DNA from: Rhizobacter sp. SG703
GTDB taxonomy: Bacteria > Pseudomonadota > Gammaproteobacteria > Burkholderiales > Burkholderiaceae_C
Assembly (NCBI RefSeq): GCF_012275445.1
Contig: NZ_JAAZQK010000005.1
Location: forward strand, 124,001-188,000
DNA length: 64,000 bases
Reading direction: 5' to 3'
Position numbers and translations under genes: made by a program. Shown in pieces: positions 28,798 to 43,300 of this stretch (position 1 is its first letter; each line of letters starts with the position of its first letter). The notes under the pieces are model-generated. The model saw nothing but the letters and a program-made list of their open reading frames with translations. It was not told the DNA's origin and did no database searches.

Positions 28798-29664
28798 TCA
28801 CAGGCTGATGAACGGCCGCTCGCGCATCCACTTCGTCGCGACCCACTTCTCGCCGGCCCGCACCGGCCGGCTCGCATGCAGCGAGCGCTCGTCGGCCCCG
28901 TCGTACTCGAAGACCACTGCGTTGCCGCGCTGCGGCGTGACCTGCCAGCCGCGTTCCGGAAAGTCGGTCTCGCCGCCGTCCGCCACGTCGTTCAGGTAGC
29001 ACACCAGCGTGCTGATGCGCTGGCCGCTGCGGGCGATCGACGCGCGGTTGGCGTCGTTCGACGGCTGCAGGAAGTCGAAGTGCGGCGCACTGCCGGCGCC
29101 CACCGGATAGTGCAGCAGCTGCAGCCCTTCGCCGTGCGACACCGGCAGCCCCATCAGCTCGGCCAGCCGCCGGTCGATCTGCGCGATCAGCGGCGTCTCG
29201 GCCGGCCGGAAGAACATGCCGAGGCTGCCGCGCAGGCCGCTGGCCACGTCGCGGCCGCTCACCGGGTCGACCAGCGTCGACGGCTTCAGCCGCGGGCGCG
29301 CCAGCGCGATCAGCGCCTCGCATTCGGCGCCGTCCAGCACGTCCTGCAGCACCGCGAGCAGCGGCGCGCCGGTGCGCATCGCGACGCGGATGCGGCGGTC
29401 GTGGGTCTGGACCGCCGGGCCCTCGGCCAGCCGCGCACCGGGCACGACCGTGCCGACCTCGACCGTGTCGACAGGGAAGGGCTCGCCGCGTTCGCGTGCC
29501 CGCACGAACGCGTCGACGATGGCCTGCGCAGCCGCCGGTGCCACCTGCCGCTCGCGCATCGCGTCGACCAGCGCGGCCGGCGGCTGCCCCTGCGCCAGGT
29601 GCTGCGCGACCCATTCGCCGAGCGCCGGCGCAAAGCGCAGCTGTGACGTCATCAGTGCCGTCAT
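28798..29664 (-). CDS. Prolyl 4-hydroxylase-like 2-oxoglutarate/Fe(II) dioxygenase
   Basis: Encodes 288 residues. The C-terminal half is a P4Hc domain: iron ligands H195 and D197 in APHFDFL and H263 in SLHASRPV, and K273 in GEKWV for the 2-oxoglutarate carboxylate. The N-terminal about 100 residues are helical and of unknown role. It may hydroxylate prolines in proteins or peptides; the substrate is unknown. It is the last gene of a four-gene run and overlaps the upstream lipoprotein gene by 4 nt. ATG 29664 is supported by that overlap; ATG 29652 is also possible. Confidence 0.88.
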   Translation of the reverse strand: MTALMTSQLRFAPALGEWVAQHLAQGQPPAALVDAMRERQVAPAAAQAIVDAFVRARERGEPFPVDTVEVGTVVPGARLAEGPAVQTHDRRIRVAMRTGAPLLAVLQDVLDGAECEALIALARPRLKPSTLVDPVSGRDVASGLRGSLGMFFRPAETPLIAQIDRRLAELMGLPVSHGEGLQLLHYPVGAGSAPHFDFLQPSNDANRASIARSGQRISTLVCYLNDVADGGETDFPERGWQVTPQRGNAVVFEYDGADERSLHASRPVRAGEKWVATKWMRERPFISL

Positions 29665-30278
29665 GGGCCCGGCAGGTCCACCGCGACCCAGCCCTGTTCG
29701 GTGCGCACGAAGTTCTCCTCGAGCTGCGCGGTGCCGGCCCCGCGCACCACGCCGGCGACGACCGGGAACACTTTCTGGATCTCGCCGTCGCGCGTCCACG
29801 GCGCCGCGTCGACTTGGTAGGTGTAAGTCACGCGGGCGTGCGTGTCCGGCCCGCGCTCGCCCCGGTCGAGCGTCCAGCCGACGACGCGGTCCAGCGACAG
29901 GTGCGCGGCGCAGAAGTCGCGCGTCTTCGCGTCGCGCTGCACCAGGTAGCGCTGGCCGGCCTCGGTGAGCTCGAAGCGGCGCACCTTCATCGCGTGCTTC
30001 GTGCCTTCGTCGTCGACCACGACCTCGGCCACGCCGGAGCGGACCAGCCCGAGCCGTTCCAGCGCCGGCATCTGCAGCGCGTTGCGGCCGCCGACGTCGA
30101 TCTCGTGCTGCGTCACGTCGATCGGCCAGGCGGACTTGCCCAGGCACAGGTCGCCGCGCTTGGCCAGGTAGGTGGTCATTGCGGCGGTGAACGTGGCCTG
30201 GTCGGGCGCCGGGTGGCAGCCGGCAATGGCGAGCACGGCGCCCATCAGCGCGATCAGTCGACAGGTGAGCGGGTTCAT
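29661..30278 (-). CDS. Small lipoprotein, unknown function
   Basis: Encodes 205 residues with a lipoprotein signal (AIAGC, C21). The mature part is mixed alpha/beta with no recognised domain; its repeated short segments such as RRFELTEAGQRYLVQ resemble uncharacterised Burkholderiales lipoproteins. It overlaps both neighbours by 4 nt, so it is translated with the peroxidase upstream and the hydroxylase downstream. Confidence 0.72.
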   Translation of the reverse strand: MNPLTCRLIALMGAVLAIAGCHPAPDQATFTAAMTTYLAKRGDLCLGKSAWPIDVTQHEIDVGGRNALQMPALERLGLVRSGVAEVVVDDEGTKHAMKVRRFELTEAGQRYLVQRDAKTRDFCAAHLSLDRVVGWTLDRGERGPDTHARVTYTYQVDAAPWTRDGEIQKVFPVVAGVVRGAGTAQLEENFVRTEQGWVAVDLPGP

Positions 30279-31633
30279 TGCGTGCAGGGTCCGGTGGAAG
30301 CGGGCGCCGCCGGCGGCTGGTAGCCGTCGGTCAGCGTGTTCAGGAAGCAGATCAGGTCGGCGATGTTCTGCTCGCTCATCGGCGGCGCGCTGTGCGCCTT
30401 GCGGCCGTCCAGCGGCATCTGGGTGTCGATGTTGGCGACGAACTGCGGCGGCAGGTCGTCGTATTTCTTCACCTGGCCGCCAACGTACTGCGTCTTCACG
30501 AGGCCGTAGCTCGGGAAACCGGCGTCCGGCACGGCCTTCGGCCGGCCGCCGACGGTCGGGTACCAGATCTCCGGCAGCGTGTCGCGCGTGTTGTAGAAGC
30601 GGATCACCTGCTCCAGCGAATGCATCACGCCGTTGTGGAAGAAGGCCTGGCGCGTGGCCACGTTGCGCAGCGTCGGCGCCTTCACCATGCCGCAGAAGGT
30701 GTTGCCGGCGGCCGGCGGGTGGTCGGTGCGCAGCGGCCCGCACAAGCCGGTGTCCGCATAGGCCGGGTCGGCATTGGCCGGGATCGCCGGGTTGCGCGGC
30801 ACGCCGATCGCCTCGTACGAGAAGTCGGTGAACAGCGCCGAGCTGCCGTTCAGGCCCGCGCCCTGGTAGTGGCACGACGCGCAGTTGCCCACCTGCGGGT
30901 CGGCGAACACCTTGAAGCCGCGCACCTCGGCCGGCGTCAGCGTGCCGCCGATCTTGTTGCCGGCGTACAGGTCGTACTTGCTGGAGTACGGGTGGAAGCT
31001 GCGGTCTTCGAGCTGGTAGGCCTGCAACGCAAGGCCGGCCTTCGCGAATGCGCTGGTCGGGTCGGCAAACGCGTCGGCGCCGAAGGCCTGGCGGAACAGG
31101 TCGGCATACGCGCCGGCCTTCAGCTTCGCGACGACGGCGGCGCCGTCGGCATTGGCCATCTCGTTGGCGGCCAGCAGCGGCATGGTCGCCTGCTCGGCGA
31201 GCGTCGCCGCGCGGCCGTCCCATGCGAAGCCGCCGCCCGGGCCGGGCACGCTGATGCCGTCGGGGTTGTCGAGCAGGTCGGCATACGGCGGCGTCACCTC
31301 CTTGTAGCGAAGCGACGGCACCGCGCGGGTGCCGGCGGCCTTCAGGTCGGCGCCGCCGAACTGCACCGCCAGGTCGTTGGCCGGTGCGTGCGCATGCCGC
31401 GGGTCGTGGCAGCTCGCGCAGGCGAGCTGGCCGGAGCCGGACAGCGTCGTGTCGAAGAACATCTTCTCGCCGACCTGCGCGGCCAGGCTGAGGGAGGAGG
31501 GCGGGCTGGCGGTGCTCGGGGTCGCGGCGGCGCCCCGGGCCGGGCCGGCATTCGGCGCGCCGCCGTCGCCGCAGGCGGCCAGCGCGAGGGCCGCGGCCCA
31601 TGCCGCGGCCCGGTGGAACGAGGTGATCTGCAT
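30275..31633 (-). CDS. Di-haem cytochrome c peroxidase family lipoprotein
   Basis: Encodes 452 residues. Signal with LAAC (C21) suggests lipidation. Two c-type haem sites are visible: CASCH at 72-76 and CASCH at 251-255, the layout of the CcpA/MauG family. Methionine and histidine axial candidates lie between and after them (for example NEMAN and MVKAPTLRN). Activities in the family include H2O2 reduction and MauG-like protein oxidation. It starts 50 bp after the phosphoesterase gene and overlaps the next gene by 4 nt. The C-terminal PMSEQNIADLICFLNTLTDGY is typical of the family. Confidence 0.9.
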   Translation of the reverse strand: MQITSFHRAAAWAAALALAACGDGGAPNAGPARGAAATPSTASPPSSLSLAAQVGEKMFFDTTLSGSGQLACASCHDPRHAHAPANDLAVQFGGADLKAAGTRAVPSLRYKEVTPPYADLLDNPDGISVPGPGGGFAWDGRAATLAEQATMPLLAANEMANADGAAVVAKLKAGAYADLFRQAFGADAFADPTSAFAKAGLALQAYQLEDRSFHPYSSKYDLYAGNKIGGTLTPAEVRGFKVFADPQVGNCASCHYQGAGLNGSSALFTDFSYEAIGVPRNPAIPANADPAYADTGLCGPLRTDHPPAAGNTFCGMVKAPTLRNVATRQAFFHNGVMHSLEQVIRFYNTRDTLPEIWYPTVGGRPKAVPDAGFPSYGLVKTQYVGGQVKKYDDLPPQFVANIDTQMPLDGRKAHSAPPMSEQNIADLICFLNTLTDGYQPPAAPASTGPCTQ

Positions 31634-31683
31634 GATGACGGTGCCGCCGGCCACGGGGCGTCCCGCGGCCGGCGGCTTCGGCC

Positions 31684-34005
31684 TTATTTCAGCGACCAGA
31701 CGTTGGTCTGCACGGCATCCGGGCCGATCTGGGCCGCGGTCGTCACGTCCGCCGACTGCTTCGCGGTGTAGCCGGCCGGCGCGACGAAGGCGTGGTTGAT
31801 CGGGCGCACCGCGTCGAAGTGGGTGTCGGCGCTGCCCGCGAATTCCGGCAGGTTCATGATGTTCGCCGCGATGAACCGCTCGGTGTACTTCGAGCGGTTC
31901 ATGTACGACGCATCGACCGCCGGGTCGGCCAGCTGGAACATGTCCTGGAAGGTCCGCACCAGCGAGAAGTGGCTGTACGCGTCGTTGTCGCTGACGCCCT
32001 TCGGGGCCGACGCCTGGTTGCTCAGGATGCCGAAGATGCTCTGGCCGTGCCCGCGGTTGCCGCGCGTGTAGTTGTTGATCGTCGCATCGGGCGTGAAGCT
32101 GCCGTCGGCGTTCTGCTTCAGCGGCTTGGCCACCGTGCTGTTCGCCACGTTCCAGCCGCAGCAGGAGTTGAAGCCGCTGGTCGCATTGCCCTCGTCGAAC
32201 ATCAGCACGATGGCCACCCGCTTGGCCGGGTTCTTCCAGACCGGCGAGTCCTGGATGCGCTTGACCAGCGCGTCGACGTAGTTGTCGCCGCGCGCGATGA
32301 TCGCGCCGCCGGTCGCGGTCGGCACGTTGTTGGCGACGCTGCTGCAGTCGCTCGCGGTGACGCCGGTGGCGCCGCCGGCCACGCTGCCCTTGACCGTGAT
32401 GCCGTGCATGTCGTCGCACTGGTCGGGCACCAGGAAGTTCAGCGTGCCGATGTGGCCACTGGCGAGGTCGGTGCCGAGCTGGTCGACGTCGTAGTTCGCC
32501 GGCACGGCGTAGGCGGTGCTGTTCTTCATCACCGCATCCCACTGGCCGCCGCCCATCGTGCGGTTGCTGTACTTCCATTCCGGCGCGCTGCGCACGTTCT
32601 GGTAGGCCATGCCCGGGTGGTGCTTGGTCTTGTACAGGCCGGCCGGCAGCGGCAGCGCGAGGCCGGCAGTGCCGATCTGCGCGGTGTTGTTGGCGAGCGT
32701 GCCCGGTGCGTAGACGTGGTCGGCCGCGATCACCGCGGCATCGGCGACGCTGTCGGTGCGGTAGTCCTGGCCCGGGTTGATCGACTCGTTGTAGGTGCGC
32801 CAGGTCAGGCCGGCCGCGCTCAGCGCGTTGAACAGGTTCGGCGCGGTGATGTTGTGGTTGACGCCGACGGCCTGCGTGCAGGTCGCGGCGAACGGCGAGT
32901 TCTGCAGGCCGGTCTGGGTCTTGTCCGGCAGCGGCAGGTCCTTGACGGCGTTGTCGCCGGTGGCGTCGCAGTTCCACTGGCTGTCGTCGGTGATGCCGAA
33001 GTCGTCGGCGCCGCCGAGCGCGGTGTAGTTCGGCTCGCTCGGGTTGCCGGTCGCGTAGTACGAGGTCAGCTGGTTGCCGGCCTTCAGCAGCGCGTTGATC
33101 TTCGGCGCGAACGGCGAGCCGGCGATCGACAGCGTGGCCTTGTTCTCGAGCATCACGACGAACACGTGGTCGTAGCGCGGCACGCCTTCGAGGTTGAAGG
33201 CGGCCTGCTCGGCCTGCGCGAAGGTGATCTTCGCGCGGGTGTCGTCGCCGGCCGGGGCGGTGGCCTGCGTCACGTTGGCGGCGCCCTTCAGGCGCGGGTC
33301 GCCGCCCGGCACGGCCAGCGCGTCGGGGTACAGGTCGCCGCGGTCGAGCTTGGTGATCGCGAAGGTGAAGCGGTTGTCGAGCACCTTCGATTCGGCCAGC
33401 ATCGCGGCCTGGTCGGCGCCGGTCACGACGTTGACGTCGGCCAGCAGGTTCGCGGCGGTCACGCCGATGCGGCCGGCGAGGTTCTGCTTCTCGGCGGCAT
33501 AGGTGCTGCCGTTGGCTTCCATCGTGCGCAGCACTTCGGACGACAGCGGGCTGATGACGATGCTGCCGGCGGCCTGCTCGATCACCTGGTCGAGCGACGC
33601 GCGCAGCACGTCGCGGCTGGCGACCTTGGCGCCGCTGGCGGTGTTGGTGGCATCGGTGCCGATGTCGGCGATCAGCGCCGCCTGGGTGGCCATCGGGATC
33701 GTGAACCTGCCGTTCGCGTCGGTGGTGACCGGGTTCTCGCCGGCATCGCAGACGCCGTTGGCATTGGCGTCGACGCAGACCTTGGCACCCTGGTAGTACG
33801 AGGCCTTGATGGTCGGGTCGGTGGCGCTGCCGGCGACGAACTGCGTCGCGGTGACGACGCCGCTGACGGTGGGCGTCGGTGCGGGCGCGGGCGCCGGCGA
33901 CGAGCTGTCGCTGCCGCCGCAGGCCGCGAGCACGGCGGCGGCGAGCAGGGTCAGGGAGGCGGTGCGGGACGTCGAGAAGGCTGGTGCGGTGATGATGCTT
34001 CGCAT
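31684..34005 (-). CDS. Phosphoesterase-family lipoprotein (PF04185-like)
   Basis: Encodes 773 residues. Lipobox LAACG near residue 29, followed by a Ser/Pro linker, then a beta-domain with the Ca-binding-like loop CVDANANGVCDAGE (about 77-90), then a long phosphoesterase domain starting RYDHVFVVMLENKATLS and continuing through SYYATGNPSEPNYTALGGADDFG, LNFLVPDQCDDMHG and VLMFDEGN. This is the fold of acid phosphatases and phospholipase C-like enzymes acting in the envelope. First gene of the run ending with the hydroxylase. Phosphate regulation is plausible, but no convincing Pho box was found. Confidence 0.86.
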   Translation of the reverse strand: MRSIITAPAFSTSRTASLTLLAAAVLAACGGSDSSSPAPAPAPTPTVSGVVTATQFVAGSATDPTIKASYYQGAKVCVDANANGVCDAGENPVTTDANGRFTIPMATQAALIADIGTDATNTASGAKVASRDVLRASLDQVIEQAAGSIVISPLSSEVLRTMEANGSTYAAEKQNLAGRIGVTAANLLADVNVVTGADQAAMLAESKVLDNRFTFAITKLDRGDLYPDALAVPGGDPRLKGAANVTQATAPAGDDTRAKITFAQAEQAAFNLEGVPRYDHVFVVMLENKATLSIAGSPFAPKINALLKAGNQLTSYYATGNPSEPNYTALGGADDFGITDDSQWNCDATGDNAVKDLPLPDKTQTGLQNSPFAATCTQAVGVNHNITAPNLFNALSAAGLTWRTYNESINPGQDYRTDSVADAAVIAADHVYAPGTLANNTAQIGTAGLALPLPAGLYKTKHHPGMAYQNVRSAPEWKYSNRTMGGGQWDAVMKNSTAYAVPANYDVDQLGTDLASGHIGTLNFLVPDQCDDMHGITVKGSVAGGATGVTASDCSSVANNVPTATGGAIIARGDNYVDALVKRIQDSPVWKNPAKRVAIVLMFDEGNATSGFNSCCGWNVANSTVAKPLKQNADGSFTPDATINNYTRGNRGHGQSIFGILSNQASAPKGVSDNDAYSHFSLVRTFQDMFQLADPAVDASYMNRSKYTERFIAANIMNLPEFAGSADTHFDAVRPINHAFVAPAGYTAKQSADVTTAAQIGPDAVQTNVWSLK

Positions 34006-37954
<3,949 letters not shown>

Positions 37955-38080
37955 ACACGGGAATCCGCGGCCGAAATTCACGCTGACTTCACGACCGCAT
38001 CACCTGTCCCGCTTGCGGCACTGAGATGATGCCGCCCGTGCGCCGTCGACGGCATGGCGCGGATGGGCGAGGGGGAACCC

Positions 38081-39703
38081 GTGGGATTGAATCGAAAACA
38101 GTGGGCCGGCATCGCCGTGGCCACGGTGCTGGTGGCCGGCGGGATCGTCGCCGCGACGATCGGCTGGGGACGCTACGGCGGCAGCATCAATGCGCTGAAC
38201 GTCGACCTGGAGCACCCGCAGGCCTATGTGTCGACGCCGGCGCTGTCGAAGCTGCCGCGCGACCTGATCAAGGCGCCGGTGCTGCGCGACGTGCTGACCG
38301 AGGACTTCGCGTTCTACTACGAGGAGCATGAAAGCCGGCTCGGCCTGCAGGGCGCGCTGAAGCGCATCGCGTTCGAGCACGACACCACGCTCGGCGACAA
38401 GCTGATCGCGCTGGCGCTCGACGAGCCGGCCGAGATGGCCTTCTGGACCGATGCCAAGGGCGCGCCGCGCCACTGGGTGATCGCGATGACGCGCGGCGTG
38501 CTGGCCCGCACGCTGCAGGGCGCGGCCGCGCTCGCCACCAACGACCGCCAGTTCAGCGTGATCGACCAGGTCCGCGTCAACGGCGACACGCTGCCGGTCT
38601 ACGCGCTGACGCTGTCGTCGCGCCGCACGCTGGCGCTGGTCGCGCAGGGCAACCGCGTCGTCGTGCTGAGCGACCCCGGCCTGCTGTTCGACGCCGAGCG
38701 CAAGGCCGATGCGCATTCGCGCGACATCGTCGGCGCGCTGCTGTCGGCCGATGCGCAGGCGCAGGCGGTGTACCGCCGCGGCTTCGGGCTCGGCGACGCG
38801 ACCGCCAGCGGCAACGGGCACACCCTGGTCGCCGACGCGCGGCTGATGTCGTTCGGCTACCAGCACTTCTTCCCCGGCCTGCGGGCCCTGCGCTTCGACA
38901 TCGCGCCCGGCGGCGCGGTGCTGTCGACGAAGCTGCGCGTCGACGGCCTGGCGGCGCTGCCGGCCGCACCGGCCGATCGCCAGCTGTGGTCCGCGCTGCC
39001 GGCCAACCCGGCCGCCTGCACGCTGCTGCCGGCCGACTGGACGCGTGCGCGGGCGGTGTCCGGCGCGGCCGGCTGGCCCGCGCTGGCCGACCAGCTCGAC
39101 GGGCCGGCGGCGATCTGCTGGTACCCGCGTTCGCAGTTCCACACGCCGCTGGTCGTCGCGCAGTTGAGGGAAGGCGCGGCCGACCCGTCGGCCTCGCTCG
39201 ATGCGCTGACCGGCTGGCTGCTGCCCGCCAAGGCGGCCGCGCTGACGCCGGCCGCGCGCACCGGCGCGCAGCGCTGGCAGCGCGAGGTCGCCGCACCGTG
39301 GGGCCCGCATGGCGACGCGGCCGCGACCACCTACCGGCCGACGCTCGCGCGCCAGGGCCGCTGGCTCACGTTCTCGCCCGACGAGGCGCTGGTCGAGCAG
39401 GCGCTCGATGCGCAGGCGCGCCGCTTCCCGAGCGTCGCCGACAGCCTGCCGGCCGGGCCGGCGACGCTGGCGGTGGTCGCGCCGCGCCAGGTGGCCGAGC
39501 TGGCCCGGCGCGAGGCCTTCGAGGTGCTGCCGCCGGAGCAGGAGCTGTTCCGCCGCGCCGCCGAACGCCAGCTGGTGCCACGCCTCGACGCGCTCGGCAA
39601 GCTGCCGACGGCGCGCGCGGTGGCCGCCGGCAAGCCCGACGCCGAAGGCTGGGTCGCGCTCGACTGGCAGCCGTTCCCGTTGGCGGCTGCGAAGGCCCGC
39701 TGA
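38081..39703 (+). CDS. yfaA: DUF2138 protein (YfaA-like)
   Basis: Encodes 540 residues from GTG 38081, chosen because GAGGGGGAA lies 5 nt upstream; ATGs at 38054 and 38063 lack a ribosome-binding site. One N-terminal membrane anchor (about 8-28) is followed by a large extracytoplasmic region of unknown fold. Similarity to E. coli YfaA is judged from the gene order yfaA-T-S-Q-P and from the length. Function unknown; it opens the alpha-2-macroglobulin operon. Its TGA shares a base with the yfaT ATG. Confidence 0.8.
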   Translation: MGLNRKQWAGIAVATVLVAGGIVAATIGWGRYGGSINALNVDLEHPQAYVSTPALSKLPRDLIKAPVLRDVLTEDFAFYYEEHESRLGLQGALKRIAFEHDTTLGDKLIALALDEPAEMAFWTDAKGAPRHWVIAMTRGVLARTLQGAAALATNDRQFSVIDQVRVNGDTLPVYALTLSSRRTLALVAQGNRVVVLSDPGLLFDAERKADAHSRDIVGALLSADAQAQAVYRRGFGLGDATASGNGHTLVADARLMSFGYQHFFPGLRALRFDIAPGGAVLSTKLRVDGLAALPAAPADRQLWSALPANPAACTLLPADWTRARAVSGAAGWPALADQLDGPAAICWYPRSQFHTPLVVAQLREGAADPSASLDALTGWLLPAKAAALTPAARTGAQRWQREVAAPWGPHGDAAATTYRPTLARQGRWLTFSPDEALVEQALDAQARRFPSVADSLPAGPATLAVVAPRQVAELARREAFEVLPPEQELFRRAAERQLVPRLDALGKLPTARAVAAGKPDAEGWVALDWQPFPLAAAKAR

Positions 39704-40341
39704 TGGACGCCGCCCCGTTCACCCGGCGTGCGCTGCTGCTGGCCGGTGCGCTGCTCGCGACCGGCAGCCGCGCGGCGCCGGCGCGCCTCGACCGCGCGCA
39801 GTCGCAGCGCTTTCGCGACTGGATGACGCTGCTGATCCACGCGCAGATCGAGCGCGGCCCGACGCCGCGCTGGACGCACCGCGACTGCGCCGGGCTGGTG
39901 CGCTTCGCGGTCGCCGAATCGCTGCGCGAGCACGACCTGGCCTGGCGACGCGCCAACGGCCTGCTCGGCATGCGCTTGCCGCCGGACCTCGAGGCCGGCG
40001 ACGCGCAGCCGCTGCGCCATGCCTGGCGGCGCGTCGACGGCACGCGCGACGCCTTCGTCGGAGCGCTCGAACTGGTGCAGGAGAACACCCGCCCGGTCGC
40101 ACGCCAGCTGACGCAGGCGGTGGCCGGCGACCTGCTGTTCTACGACTTCGGCGACGAGCAGCACCTGATGGTCTGGATGGGCCGCTACATCGCGTACCAC
40201 ACCGGCCGCATCGAAGCCCACGACAACGGCCTGCGCGCGGTGCGCGCCGACCAGCTCCTCGGATGGAAGGACACGCGCTGGCGGCCTTCCGACGACAACC
40301 CCAACTTCTCGGGCGTCCATCGACTGGCGTTCCTCGCATGA
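39703..40341 (+). CDS. yfaT: DUF1175 protein (YfaT-like), NlpC/P60-like features
   Basis: Encodes 212 residues with an RR-containing signal peptide (TRRALLLAGALLATGSRAA). In the mature part HRDCAGLVRFAV (59-70) resembles the catalytic Cys motif of NlpC/P60 cysteine peptidases, and GDLLFYDFGDEQHLMVWMGRYIAYHTG (split: 142-152 and 153-168) resembles the strand with the catalytic His; candidates are C62 and H154 or H166. NlpC/P60 enzymes cut peptidoglycan stems. This is an inference from motifs. Overlaps yfaA by 1 nt and yfaS by 4 nt. Confidence 0.78.
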   Translation: MDAAPFTRRALLLAGALLATGSRAAPARLDRAQSQRFRDWMTLLIHAQIERGPTPRWTHRDCAGLVRFAVAESLREHDLAWRRANGLLGMRLPPDLEAGDAQPLRHAWRRVDGTRDAFVGALELVQENTRPVARQLTQAVAGDLLFYDFGDEQHLMVWMGRYIAYHTGRIEAHDNGLRAVRADQLLGWKDTRWRPSDDNPNFSGVHRLAFLA

Positions 40342-43300
40342 AGCACCTGCACAAGATCTCCTGGCCCGCCTTCGCTCTGGCGGCGTTGCTCGCGTTGGCG
40401 CCGGTGGCGCCGGCCGCGCCGCCGGCCGGCCCGGTGCCGCTGCCCAATGCCTGGGCGCCGTTCGCCGGCGAGCCGTTCTTCCTGCTGTCGGACGCGACCT
40501 TCGGCAGCGCCGATGTCGCGAAGGTGCGGCTCGAGGTGAACTCGCCACAGATGCTGGAGCAGGCCGGCGGCGTCGACGTGCTGGTCTACCGGATCCCGCA
40601 GCCGCTCGAGTTCCTGCAGCGCCAGAAGAACCTGCACCGCGTGCAGGTCGATGCGCGGCCGGCCGAGCCGGGGCTGTCGAACACGCTGACCCACCTGTGG
40701 GACAACTGGGCCGTCAAGTCGCGCCTCGCGTGGCAGAAGCTGTTCTCCAGCGACGCACGCCAGGCCGTCACCGCGCAGGCGCCGGCGCTGAAGACGCCGC
40801 CGGCGCTGACGAAGCCGTCGAGCTTCGAGGAGCCGCCGCAGTTCAAGCCGATCGCCGGGCTGGCGGTCATCGAGCGCTTCCGCTACCCGGTGCAGGCGGC
40901 CAAGCCGATCGAGCCGCCGAAGGACCTGAAGCTCGCCGGCAGCAGCAGCGAATTCATCAACCCGTCGCAGGGCAACGTCTGGGTGCCGATCGGCCAGCGC
41001 GCGCCGGGGCTGTACCTGGTCGAGGCGATCGCCGGCCAGCACCGCGCGACGACGCTGCTGTTCGTCAGCGACACCGTCGCGCTGACCAAGGTGTCGGGCG
41101 AGCAAATGCTGGTGTGGGCCGCGCAGCGCGGCGACGGCGCCGCGGTGCCGAAGACCCGCGTCGTGTGGACCGACGGAATCGGCGTGCTGAAGAGCGGCGC
41201 GGCCGATGCGCAGGGGCTGGTGCGGCTCGACCGCAAGGCGCCGGAGCAGACCTATGTGTTCGGCGAAGACCCGGCCGGCGGCGTCTTCATCTCCGAGAAC
41301 TTCTACTACGACAGCGAGATCTATGCGGCCAAGGTCTATGCCGTGACCGACCGCCCGCTGTACCGCCCGGGCGACTGGGTGCAGGTCAAGGTGACCGGCC
41401 GCGAATTCCGCAGCGCGCGCGAATCGGTGAGCCTGAAGGATGGCCCGCTGGCGCTGCAGGCGCTGGACCCGGCCGGCCAGGTGATCGCGACGCAGTCGCT
41501 GCGCTTCAGCGGCACGCAGGGCGCCGACACCCGCTTCGCGCTGCCCGACAACGCGGCGGCCGGCGGCTACGAGCTGCGCCTGGCGATGGGCGACGATGTC
41601 TACACCGCGGCCTTCCGCGTCGCCGACTACCAGAAGCCGCATTTCGAGATCACGCTGCTGGCCGACAAGCCCGGCTTCGCGACCGGCGAGCGCGTCAGCG
41701 GCAAGCTGCAGCTGAACTACCCGGACGGCAAGCCGGTCGCCCATGCCCGCGTCAGCCTGACGGCGCGCGCGCAGAAGCTGACGATGGTCGAAGGCGAACT
41801 CGACTACGGCGGCCAGTTCCCGCTGAAGTTGACGCAGGACGAGCTGCAGACCGACGGCAGCGGCGTCGCGAGCTTCTCGCTGCCGCCGGCCGACCAGCCG
41901 AGCCGCTACATCCTGACCGCGCTCGCGACCGACGGCGCCGCTTGGCGCGTGCGCACGTCGAAGGAGATCCTGGTCGAGCGCGGCAGCGGGTCGTTCAGGC
42001 TGACGCCGGACCGCCAGTTCTCGAAGCCCACCGAGCCGGTCGCGTTCACCGTCAGCGCCGGCGCGCAGTCGTCGGCCGATGCGAAGCGCCCGGCGCGCTG
42101 GGAATGGCTGCGTCTCGAGAACCGCGCGAAGGAATCGGGGGCGATGCCGTCGGGCGACGTGCTGACGCTGCGCTTCCCGCAGCCCGGCGCGTACACCGTG
42201 TCGCTGCGCGATGAACAGGGCCGCCTGGTCGGCGCCGCCAGCCACTGGGTCAGTGGCGACGGGCTGAAGGCGCCCGCGGGCAGCATCACGATGGTGTTCA
42301 ACCGCGCCGCCTACCGCGCGGGCGACACCGCCGAGCTGCTGCTGAGCTTTCCGGAGCCGATCGACCACGCGCTGCTGACGCTGGAGCGCGACCGCGTCGA
42401 AGCGACCGCGGTGCTCGGCGAAGCGGCCGACTGGGTCAGGAGCGAACGCCTCGGCCCGACGCAATGGAAGCTGACGCTGCCGGTGCGCGAGGAGATGAGC
42501 CCGAACATGACGGTGTCGGTCGCCTACGTGAAGAACGGCGACTACGTGTTCCAGAACCAGGGGCTGCTGGTCGAGCAGCCGCGCGTCGCGCTGGCGCTGC
42601 GCACCGACAAGCCGGTCTACGCGCCGGGCGAGCTGGTCACGGTCGACATCGACACGCGGCTCGGCGGCAAGCCGGTGGCGGCCGAGGTCGCGGTCGGCGT
42701 GGTCGACGAGATGATTTACGTGCTGCAGCCGGAGATCGCGCCGGGCATCGAGGATTTCTTCTACCACCCGCGCCGCAACAACGTGCGCACCAGCGCGAGC
42801 CTGTCCTTCATCGGCTACGACCTCGCGACCAGCAAGCTCGGCGTGCTGCCATCGTCGCGCCAGGTGAACCAGCGCGCGGTGAAGGTGCTGGAGCGGCCGC
42901 GCCGCGACAACGTCGACACGGCGGCCTGGGAGCCGAAGCTGTCGACCGATGCGGGCGGCCATGCGCGCTTCACGTTCCGCATGCCCGATTCGCTGACGCG
43001 CTGGCGCATCACCGCGCGGGCGATGCAGGCCGGCGGCGCGGTCGGCCAGCAGGTCGGCTGGGTGCGCTCGGACAAGCCGTTCTACGCGAAGTGGACCAGC
43101 CCCGACTGGCAGCGCGAGGGCGACCGCGCGCAGGCGTCGATCGCGCTGTTCAACCAGACCGGCCAGCCGGCGCGCGTCGACTGGGAAGCGCGCGGCGCCG
43201 GCGTCGAGCGCAAGGACACGCTGAGCGTGCAGCCGGGCATCAACTTCATCGCGCTGCCGATCGCGGCCGACCGCGTCGGCGCGGCCGGCGTCAGCCTGGT

